NCBI RefSeq assembly: GCF_000961095.1
Contig: NZ_CP011058.1
Coordinates: 3,933,501 to 3,997,500, forward strand
Direction: 5' to 3'
Length of the DNA: 64,000 nucleotides
DNA from: Paenibacillus beijingensis
Lineage (GTDB): Bacteria; Bacillota; Bacilli; Paenibacillales; Paenibacillaceae
In this document: piece after piece, positions 8,237 to 15,026 of the stretch
How the letters are laid out: every line of letters begins with the position of its first letter
How positions within the stretch are numbered: the stretch's first letter is position 1
Notes under the pieces: generated by a model
The model's database searches: none
The model's input: the letters and a program-made list of their open reading frames with translations, nothing else
Told to the model about the DNA's origin: nothing
Made by a program: the position numbers and the translations under genes

Positions 8237-9559
8237 ATGTTTGTCGATAAGGCAAAAATATTTGTAAAAGGCGGGGATGGCGGAGACGGCATCGTATCGT
8301 ACCGCCGTGAGAAATATGTCCCTAACGGAGGTCCCGCAGGCGGCGACGGAGGCAAAGGCGGCGACGTCATATTCCGGGTCGACGAAGGGCTGCGCACGCT
8401 GATGGATTTCCGCTATCAGAAGCACTTTAAAGCGCAGCGCGGCGAGAAGGGCAAGCCGAAGGGGATGCACGGCGCGGGCGCGGAAGATATGATCGTCCGC
8501 ATTCCTCCGGGTACCGTCGTCATTGACGACGATACCCAGGAAATTATCGCCGACCTGACCCGTCACGGACAAGAGGTCGTCGTGGCCCGCGGCGGGCGGG
8601 GCGGCAGAGGCAACATGCGCTTTGCGACGCCGAACAATCCGGCCCCGGAAATTTCCGAGAACGGCGAAGAAGGTCATGAGCGCTGGCTCGTGCTGGAGCT
8701 GAAAGTGATGGCGGACGTCGGTCTGGTCGGGTTCCCGAGCGTCGGCAAATCGACGTTGCTGTCGATTGTTTCGTCGGCTAAGCCGAAAATCGGCGCGTAC
8801 CACTTCACGACGATTACGCCGAATCTCGGCGTCGTCGACGTCGGCGACGGACAAAGCTTTGTCATGGCCGATTTGCCGGGACTGATCGAAGGAGCCCATG
8901 AAGGGGTCGGCCTCGGTCACGAGTTTTTGCGGCACGTCGAACGGACCCGCGTCATTATTCATGTTGTCGATATGGCCGCTACGGAAGAGCGCGACCCCTA
9001 TGAGGACTGGGTCAAAATCAACGAAGAGCTCGTGCTTTACAACCCGAAGCTGGCGGAGCGCCCGCAGATCATTGCGGCCAACAAGATGGACATGCCGGAA
9101 GCGGCGGAGCATCTGGAGGCGTTCAAAGCCCGTCTGGCGGAGACCGCATCGGACCGGGAATATGAGATTGTTCCGATCTCTTCCCTGACGAAGGAAGGTA
9201 TTCAGGAGCTGCTGTACAAGGCGGCGAAAGCGCTCGAATCGGTGCCGGATGCGCCTGCTGTCGAGGAAGTGAAGGATGTCACCGAGCGCAAAGTGTACAA
9301 GCACGAGGCGCGCCAGGAAACGACGTTCCGGGTATACAAAGAAAACGAAGGATTCGTTGTCGAGAGCGAAGCGATCGAGAGTGCGATCAAACGCGTCAAC
9401 CTCAATTCGTACGATGCGGTGATGCGTTTTGCCCGCATGATGCGTAAGATGGGCGTCGACACCGCCCTGCGCAAAATCGGAGCCAAGGACGGCGATACCG
9501 TCCGGATCGGCGATTTCGCGTTTGAATTTTTCGAAGGCAGCGATTACTTCCACGAGTAA
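8237..9559 (+). CDS. obgE: GTPase Obg/CgtA
   Basis: An essential GTPase involved in large-subunit ribosome assembly; in B. subtilis it is also needed for sporulation and stress signalling. The 440-residue protein has the glycine-rich Obg fold (about 1-158), then the G domain with G1 GFPSVGKST, G3 DLPG, G4 NKMD and G5 SSL, then the C-terminal OCT domain (about 360-428). ATG 8237 follows CGGAGG with good spacing; an earlier in-frame start would lie inside spo0B. Confidence 0.97.
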   Translation: MFVDKAKIFVKGGDGGDGIVSYRREKYVPNGGPAGGDGGKGGDVIFRVDEGLRTLMDFRYQKHFKAQRGEKGKPKGMHGAGAEDMIVRIPPGTVVIDDDTQEIIADLTRHGQEVVVARGGRGGRGNMRFATPNNPAPEISENGEEGHERWLVLELKVMADVGLVGFPSVGKSTLLSIVSSAKPKIGAYHFTTITPNLGVVDVGDGQSFVMADLPGLIEGAHEGVGLGHEFLRHVERTRVIIHVVDMAATEERDPYEDWVKINEELVLYNPKLAERPQIIAANKMDMPEAAEHLEAFKARLAETASDREYEIVPISSLTKEGIQELLYKAAKALESVPDAPAVEEVKDVTERKVYKHEARQETTFRVYKENEGFVVESEAIESAIKRVNLNSYDAVMRFARMMRKMGVDTALRKIGAKDGDTVRIGDFAFEFFEGSDYFHE

Positions 9560-9561
9560 CG

Positions 9562-9592
9562 AGCTTCCGCCCTTGCGGCGGGAGCTTTTTTC
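9562..9592 (+). terminator. Intrinsic terminator after obgE
   Basis: A 10-bp stem (AGCTTCCGCC with GGCGGGAGCT, one wobble) and a run of six T right after the stop. Confidence 0.88.
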
Positions 9593-9727
9593 ATCCTTGA
9601 CACTGAAAAAGATGCCGCTGCGACATGCTGTCCAAAGAACCTTAGATGTTACGGGAACCTCAGATTATCCTCTTCTTTGCTTTGTTTCCAATATGATACA
9701 ATTGACCGAAAAGGAGAGTGGATACTA

Positions 9728-10174
9728 GTGGTTAAATATTTACTCATTGGATTAATATTTCTACTGACTGCATGCAGTGCTCAAGATACAACCGATAATC
9801 TGCCGGAATGGGAATTGAGCGGAACTTTTGAAGCTGGCGGAGTTAAGATGTACGGAAAAAAAGACCGGTTAGGGTTTGTACCTCAAGGCAATAGCGATAT
9901 ATCGAAAGGTGGACACTTTATCATTTATTTCTGGGGAAAGCAAGAAGAATTAGCGAGTACATACAAGCTAATAGGCGTACACAAGGAGACGGGGATAACA
10001 CAAACATTGTATCCCGAATGGGATGTTTCAAGATCGAAAAATCCGGTAGGAGCCGATGCGCAAAGTGGAGCCAAATTCGTGCTGGACAAAGAAGGAAATA
10101 AAAAAGGAATGTGGCGGCTTGAAGTATACATGGGTGATCGATACTTTGATAGTATCGTTGTAGAAGCAACATGA
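9728..10174 (+). CDS. DUF4871-like lipoprotein
   Basis: A 148-residue secreted lipoprotein of unknown function. GTG 9728 follows AAGGAGAGTGG. A short signal peptide (KYLLIGLIFLLTAC) ends in the lipobox LTAC, so the mature protein would be anchored through the Cys at residue 16. The segment FWGKQEELASTYKLIG and the end MWRLEVYMGDRYFDSIVVEA resemble DUF4871 proteins such as B. subtilis YhfM (from memory). The gene is clearly more AT-rich than its neighbours and stands alone after the obgE terminator, which suggests it was acquired. Confidence 0.65.
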   Translation: MVKYLLIGLIFLLTACSAQDTTDNLPEWELSGTFEAGGVKMYGKKDRLGFVPQGNSDISKGGHFIIYFWGKQEELASTYKLIGVHKETGITQTLYPEWDVSRSKNPVGADAQSGAKFVLDKEGNKKGMWRLEVYMGDRYFDSIVVEAT

Positions 10175-10560
10175 CTCTACTCGGCAGACGAATAGGATAA
10201 TATCAAAATTTGACCAATTACTCCTAAAAAAAGTGGATCTTGTCAAGATTCACGGTCTAGAATTTTATTTTTTGTCTGAAACCTGCCTCTTTTTCTTGGG
10301 AAAAGCAGACGCGGCTGCGCAGAAGGAGCCCTTTGTCACCTGAACAAAGCAAGCCTCCTCGAACAAACTCATGCCTTTATTTAAAAGACGAAATAGAAGT
10401 GCAGTGCCGAATTTCATTCCCTGTTCACTCCCTGGTGATAAGGGAGCGGAATGGCTGGTTCGGAGTCGGAGAAGCGATAGCGATCGGAGACCCGAACCAG
10501 CCATGCAGCGGCCTTCTTTCAACCAATAATCCGCGGCGCTCATTTTCACCGCCCAACCTA
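10175..10560. other. Intergenic stretch before pheB
   Basis: About 385 bp without a credible gene. The first 90 bp are AT-rich. 10434-10550 holds copy A of the modular folded repeat described separately. I see no terminator with a T-run for the lipoprotein gene. Confidence 0.6.
10434..10550 (+). repeat. Modular foldable intergenic element, copy A (short form)
   Basis: The conserved left arm begins GAGCGGA at 10444 and includes GGCTGGTTCGG (10453-10463), followed by AGTCGGAGAAGCG. The right arm has GATCGGAGA, then CCGAACCAGCC (10492-10502), then GCAGCGG. The arms pair perfectly over 11 bp. Short outer arms (GGTGA 10434-10438, TCACC 10546-10550) may extend the fold. This copy has almost no inner insert, unlike copies B (44506-44681) and C (48394-48569). 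Confidence 0.75.
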
Positions 10561-10589
10561 TTGCCGTTCCTCCCGTATTACGTTATAAT
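10561..10589 (+). promoter_or_regulatory. Sigma-A promoter of pheB-hom-thrB-pheA
   Basis: TTGCCG and TATAAT with a 17-bp spacer, 45 bp before the pheB start; the Shine-Dalgarno AGGAGG follows. Confidence 0.75.
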
Positions 10590-10633
10590 GTCCACTATAT
10601 AAGAACAACTGTCTTTTATAGGAGGACGTTTTG

Positions 10634-11071
10634 ATGGCGGTACGTTACTACGTCGTCCGCGAGGATCTTTTGCCCGAAGCGATCGTCAAGACGGTAGCGG
10701 TGAAGGACATGCTCAAGCGGGGAGAAGCGGCTACCGTGCACGAGGCGGTGGAACGGGCCGATTTGTCGCGGAGCGCCTTTTACAAGTATAAGGACGGCGT
10801 GTACACGCTGAGCGAGCTGGAGCGGGGACATATCGTGACGTTGTCGATGGATTTGGAACACCGCTCCGGCGTGCTGTCGAACGTGCTCGGATTGCTTGCC
10901 AGGCGAGGGGGAAATGTGCTGACCATCAATCAGAGCATTCCGCTGCAAGGGCTTGCCAATGCCGTCATCTCCATCGATACGGCGCCGCTGACCGGGGAAA
11001 TGAGCGAGCTTCTGGAAGAGATCCGGGAGCAGCAGGGCGTACGCAACGCAAGCATAATCGGACAAGGATAA
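10634..11071 (+). CDS. pheB: ACT domain protein PheB (YszB/UPF0735)
   Basis: A 145-residue UPF0735 protein. It has an N-terminal helical part (YYVVREDLLPEAIVKT; SRSAFYKYKDGV) and a C-terminal ACT domain (about 70-143; DLEHRSGVLSNVLGLLARRGGNVLTI), which in other proteins binds amino acids. B. subtilis calls it PheB from its link to pheA, but it is not a chorismate mutase catalytic domain. Its place at the head of the hom-thrB-pheA unit suggests a regulatory role in aspartate-family and aromatic amino-acid synthesis. ATG 10634 follows TAGGAGGACG. Confidence 0.88.
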   Translation: MAVRYYVVREDLLPEAIVKTVAVKDMLKRGEAATVHEAVERADLSRSAFYKYKDGVYTLSELERGHIVTLSMDLEHRSGVLSNVLGLLARRGGNVLTINQSIPLQGLANAVISIDTAPLTGEMSELLEEIREQQGVRNASIIGQG

Positions 11072-11124
11072 CAGCCAGATATCACAGCTGATTGACGGAA
11101 AATTGAATGTTGGAGGAAATCGAT

Positions 11125-12411
11125 ATGAAGCCGGTAAAAGTGGGACTGCTCGGACTGGGAACGGTCGGAACGGGCGTGGTCCGTATTGTGGAAGGTCATC
11201 AGGAAGATTTGCGCAGCCAGGTCGGATCTCCGATTGTCATTGAAAAGGTGCTTGTCCAAAACAAGGACAAGGCGCGCAGCATCAGCATCGACGCATCGAA
11301 GCTGACCGAAGATGTTGCGGACATCATTTATAATCCGGATATTGATGTCGTCGTCGAAGTGATGGGCGGCATTGAACATACAAAGCAGCATATCCTTGAG
11401 GCGCTGTCGAGAGGCAAGCATGTCGTGACGGCGAACAAAGATTTGATGGCGCTGCACGGCCAGGAAATACTCGCCAAAGCGGCCGAGAACCGCTGCGACG
11501 TGTTTTACGAAGCAAGCGTGGCGGGCGGCATTCCGATTATCCGGACGCTGATCGAAGGCTTTTCGTCGGACCGGATTACGAAAATAATGGGGATCGTCAA
11601 CGGGACGACCAACTATATTTTGACGAAAATGAGCCAGGAGGGCGCATCCTACCTCGATGTGCTGAAAGAAGCGCAGCAGCTTGGATATGCGGAAGCAGAT
11701 CCGACCTCGGACGTCGAGGGCCTGGACGCCGCACGCAAAATGACGATTCTCGCCCGCCTTGGCTTCCGCGCCGAATTTGCGCTCGAGGACGTTTCCGTAC
11801 AAGGAATTTCGGGTGTGTCGAAAGAAGATATTTTATATGCAAAACGTTTAGGCTACGAAGTGAAGCTGCTCGGCATTGCGGAGAGAAGCGACGACCAAAT
11901 CGCGGTCAGCGTTCAGCCGACGATGGTGAAGCAAAGTCATCCGATCGCCTCGGTGAACGGCGTGTTCAACGCGGTCTACGTACACGGGGAAGCGGTTGGG
12001 GAGACGATGTTTTACGGAGCCGGCGCCGGCGAGCTTCCGACCGCAACCTCGATCGTCGCCGACCTTGTCGCCGTCGTGAAAAACTTGAAAATCGGGGTCA
12101 ACGGACTGCAGGACGTCGCGTCATACAAGGAAACGAAGCTCAAAACCGACGAGCAGATTTCGTCCAAATACTTTTTGCTGCTGCACGTTGACGACAAAGC
12201 GGGCGTGCTGGCGCGCATTACGCAGGTGTTCGCCGAGTACGAAGTGAGCCTCGAATCGGTTCTGCAGCAGCCGAATCCGCACAATCCGGAAGCCGAAATC
12301 ATCGTCATTACGCACGATGCGAACAAAGCGGCGATGAACAAAGTGCTGCAGGCGTTCGACTCGCTCGAAGTGATCCGCAAGGTGAAAAGCATTTACCGCG
12401 TGGAAGGCTAA
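11125..12411 (+). CDS. hom: Homoserine dehydrogenase
   Basis: Reduces aspartate semialdehyde to homoserine with NAD(P)H, the branch point to threonine and methionine. The 428-residue protein has an N-terminal Rossmann motif GLGTVGTG, the catalytic region (NGTTNYILTKM; EADPTSDVEGLDAARK, containing the metal/substrate residues) and a C-terminal ACT domain (about 345-425) for feedback by threonine. ATG 11125 follows TTGGAGGAAAT. It lies 53 bp after pheB and is probably in the same transcript. Confidence 0.97.
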   Translation: MKPVKVGLLGLGTVGTGVVRIVEGHQEDLRSQVGSPIVIEKVLVQNKDKARSISIDASKLTEDVADIIYNPDIDVVVEVMGGIEHTKQHILEALSRGKHVVTANKDLMALHGQEILAKAAENRCDVFYEASVAGGIPIIRTLIEGFSSDRITKIMGIVNGTTNYILTKMSQEGASYLDVLKEAQQLGYAEADPTSDVEGLDAARKMTILARLGFRAEFALEDVSVQGISGVSKEDILYAKRLGYEVKLLGIAERSDDQIAVSVQPTMVKQSHPIASVNGVFNAVYVHGEAVGETMFYGAGAGELPTATSIVADLVAVVKNLKIGVNGLQDVASYKETKLKTDEQISSKYFLLLHVDDKAGVLARITQVFAEYEVSLESVLQQPNPHNPEAEIIVITHDANKAAMNKVLQAFDSLEVIRKVKSIYRVEG

Positions 12412-12658
12412 GTGTAAGCTGCTGCCCATGCGGGCGGCGCATGTGACGGACCGCCAGATTGCAGCGCAGCGACGCGCGCTGGAGCAGAGCGGCGCGAAAG
12501 GATAGGAGTTTTTGCAGATGAGAAAAAGCGAGGATGCGATGAAAACGGTCCGTTCGTACACGCTGCAGCCGGTTGATCGCAAGTACGCGGCCGCCCGGGC
12601 TTAAGCCGAAAGGAAGGAACGTTTTCACGGATCAATCGCAAATTGGAAGGTGAACGTA
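12412..12658 (+). other. Gap between hom and thrB with two micro-ORFs
   Basis: 247 bp where many operons would carry thrC. I see no threonine synthase remnant. Two tiny frames exist: ATG 12428 (25 codons) and ATG 12518 to TAA 12604 (28 residues, MRKSEDAMKTVRS...), the latter preceded by GATAGGAG with usable spacing. Neither resembles a known family, and they could be chance or a leader-type peptide. Confidence 0.3.
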
Positions 12659-13636
12659 TTGGCAGGGCGTACTATCATCGTCAAAGTTCCGGCCAGCACA
12701 GCGAATCTCGGACCGGGATTTGACTCGCTCGGCATGGCGCTCTCGCTGTTCGCATGGATCGAGATGGCCGAAGGGAACGGACAAACAGTAATTAAAATGC
12801 ACGGCAGCGGTATGGACAGCATTCCGGCCGACAAGAACAATTTGATTTATAAAGTGGCTCAGCTCGTATTTCGGGAGGCGGGCGTTTCCGTTCCTGAGCT
12901 GAACATTACGATGTACAGCGATATTCCGCTGACCCGGGGGCTAGGCAGCAGCGCTTCCGCCATCGTCGGCGCGCTTGTTGCCGCGAACGCATTGATCGGC
13001 AGCCCGCTGACGGAAGACAAGCTGTTCCAGATGGCTTCCAAGCTGGAGGGGCACCCCGACAATGTCGGGGCTTCGCTGTTCGGCGGCATCGTAATTTCCG
13101 CTTTTGACGGCCGCCGCGCCGATCATGTGCGCCTTGAGCCGCATCAGGCGCTCGATGTGCTGGTCGCGGTTCCCCGCTTCCAGCTTTCGACCGAGAAGGC
13201 GCGGCATGCGCTTCCAAAGCAAATCGGCATGGCCGATGCCGTCTTTAATGTGGGACGCAGCTCGCTGCTTGTTGCGGCGCTTGCGTCCGGACAGCTGCAC
13301 CTTATTGCCGCCGCGATGAAGGACCGCCTTCATCAGCCTTACCGGGCGGCGCTTATTCCCGGCATGGCGGAGATATTGGATGGCGCCGCGCACCATGGCG
13401 CGCTCGGCGCGGCCCTAAGCGGGGCGGGCCCGACGGTGCTTGCGCTGTGCGAAACGGGCAGCCCAAGGGCGGGGGAGCTCGAAAAGTATTTGATCGATAC
13501 GTTTGCCGAAGCCGGGGTAACGGCTGATACGATGTGGTTGAAGCCGTGCGTCACCGGCCCGGTAATCGCCGAGGTAACCGATGAACAAGCGAAAGTTCCC
13601 TTTATGGAGCGGATAAAAGGAGAAGTGCGGGCATGA
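12659..13636 (+). CDS. thrB: Homoserine kinase
   Basis: A GHMP-family kinase that phosphorylates homoserine for threonine synthesis. The 325-residue protein has an N-terminal SxxNLGPGFD motif (STANLGPGFDSLG) and the ATP-binding loop LTRGLGSSASAIV. The C-terminal GHMP motif is ALSGAGPT. I chose TTG 12659 because GGAAGGTG lies 6 bp upstream; in-frame GTG 12650 is part of that Shine-Dalgarno. The last four bases (ATGA) overlap pheA, so translation is coupled. Confidence 0.93.
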   Translation: MAGRTIIVKVPASTANLGPGFDSLGMALSLFAWIEMAEGNGQTVIKMHGSGMDSIPADKNNLIYKVAQLVFREAGVSVPELNITMYSDIPLTRGLGSSASAIVGALVAANALIGSPLTEDKLFQMASKLEGHPDNVGASLFGGIVISAFDGRRADHVRLEPHQALDVLVAVPRFQLSTEKARHALPKQIGMADAVFNVGRSSLLVAALASGQLHLIAAAMKDRLHQPYRAALIPGMAEILDGAAHHGALGAALSGAGPTVLALCETGSPRAGELEKYLIDTFAEAGVTADTMWLKPCVTGPVIAEVTDEQAKVPFMERIKGEVRA

Positions 13637-14508
13637 TAAGCGTAGCGTTGCTGCCGGAAGGAACGGTTTCCGACGAGGCGGCCCGGTATCTTTGCGGTAA
13701 CGATGGGGCCGTCAGGGTATACCGGAAGCTGATCTCGGATGTGTTTTTGTCTACCGTAAACGGGGATACGGACTACAGCGTCATCCCGATTGAAAATACG
13801 ATCGAAGGATCGGTCAGTATGCATCTGGATTGGCTCATTCACGAAGTCGATTTGCCGATTCAGGCGGAATGGATCTACCCGTCGATTCAAAATCTGATCG
13901 GCCGCAGCAGCGAATGCCGGGGCGACAACGGCGAAATCGACTTCGGCCGCATTGTGCGGGTGATGAGTCACCCGGTTGCGATGGCGCAGTGCCAGGAGTT
14001 TCTGCGGGCCAATCTTCCGCATGCGGATTGGAAAAATGTGAGCAGCACCGCCGAAGCGGTCCGCATCGTGCAAGAGAATCCGGGCATGGGACTGGCGGCG
14101 ATCGGCACCTCGATCGCGGCGGAGCATTTCGGGCTTGACGTGCTCGCTCCCGGTGTGACCGATCACAGTAATAACTTCACGCGGTTTTTGCTCGTGGGGA
14201 AGGAGCCGTTCAGGCTGAAGGAGTCGCCGGTCCGCAAGACGACCATTCTCGTGACGCTGCCGGAAGATTATCCGGGCGCGCTGCATCAGGTGCTGTCGGC
14301 ATTCGCTTGGCGCCGCATCAACCTGTCGCGGATCGAGTCGCGGCCGACGAAGAAACAGCTCGGCACGTATCATTTTTATATTGAAATCGAGATGGCGCTC
14401 GACACCGTTCTGCTGCCGGCGGCGCTGGAAGAAATTAAAGCGATCGGCTGCGGGGTACGGATTCTCGGCTCTTATCCGCTGTTCGCGTATGAAGGTCGTC
14501 AAGGCTAG
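13633..14508 (+). CDS. pheA: Prephenate dehydratase
   Basis: Converts prephenate to phenylpyruvate for phenylalanine synthesis. The 291-residue monofunctional enzyme has a PDT domain (about 1-190; PIENTIEGSV, then the catalytic-region TRF as NNFTRFLLVG) and a C-terminal ACT domain with the Phe-binding motifs GALHQVL and ESRP. It starts at ATG 13633, overlapping the thrB stop. The remains of ilvE, the transaminase that would normally follow, lie downstream. Confidence 0.96.
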   Translation: MISVALLPEGTVSDEAARYLCGNDGAVRVYRKLISDVFLSTVNGDTDYSVIPIENTIEGSVSMHLDWLIHEVDLPIQAEWIYPSIQNLIGRSSECRGDNGEIDFGRIVRVMSHPVAMAQCQEFLRANLPHADWKNVSSTAEAVRIVQENPGMGLAAIGTSIAAEHFGLDVLAPGVTDHSNNFTRFLLVGKEPFRLKESPVRKTTILVTLPEDYPGALHQVLSAFAWRRINLSRIESRPTKKQLGTYHFYIEIEMALDTVLLPAALEEIKAIGCGVRILGSYPLFAYEGRQG

Positions 14509-14568
14509 ATTCGGCGTCAACGACTGCCAATGAGCGTTAACCAAAATGAAAGCGGAGGTGCGGCAGCG

Positions 14569-14806
14569 ATGGCAGAGCAGGTCATTGTGCGGCAAGCTCG
14601 GGCTTCCGCTCAAGGAAGAGCCGTTTACGCTGCATGACGTTTATGTGGCCGACGAGGTTTTTTTTACCGGCACCGCTGCGGAAGTGATCGCCGTTCGCGA
14701 AGTGGACGGCCGCACGATCGGCTTAGGGCAAGCCGGCCCGGTTACGCTGCGGCTGTTGGCCGAATTCCGCCGCTTGGTCGAAACCGACGGCGTACGGGCT
14801 TTTTAA
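14569..14806 (+). pseudogene. ilvE: Branched-chain aminotransferase remnant (internal deletion)
   Basis: IlvE transaminates branched-chain (and often aromatic) keto acids and is normally about 290-300 residues. Here a good start survives: GCGGAGGTG, then ATG 14569, reading M-A-E-Q-V-I as in IlvE N-termini. Almost immediately the sequence jumps, in another frame, to the C-terminus: GKLGLPLKEEPFTLHDVYVA, then DEVFFTGTAAEVIAVREVDG, then a GPVT segment near 14730-14750. The junction is near 14585. Roughly two thirds of the gene, including the PLP lysine, is missing, so it cannot be an enzyme. Confidence 0.85.
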
Positions 14807-14835
14807 ATCGCATACTTTCCTCAATCATGGACCGG

Positions 14836-14870
14836 CACCGTCGGAGCTTACAGGCTTTGACGGTGTTTTT
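14836..14870 (+). terminator. Intrinsic terminator after the ilvE remnant
   Basis: CACCGTC pairs with GACGGTG, with an inner AGC/GCT helix, followed by a T-run. It probably still ends the pheB-pheA transcript. Confidence 0.75.
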
Positions 14871-15026
14871 GCGTCTATCCGCTTTTTCGCCTCATTCGTG
14901 ATCGGTCACGTTCATATTATTTTTTTAAAAAGGGCGACACCCGCCCATCTTCTGCATAGGATGTAAGGATTGGCAGGAGGCCATGCGCCGCTGCATGCCA
15001 GAACGTGAACAGGAGGTATTTGGCGA

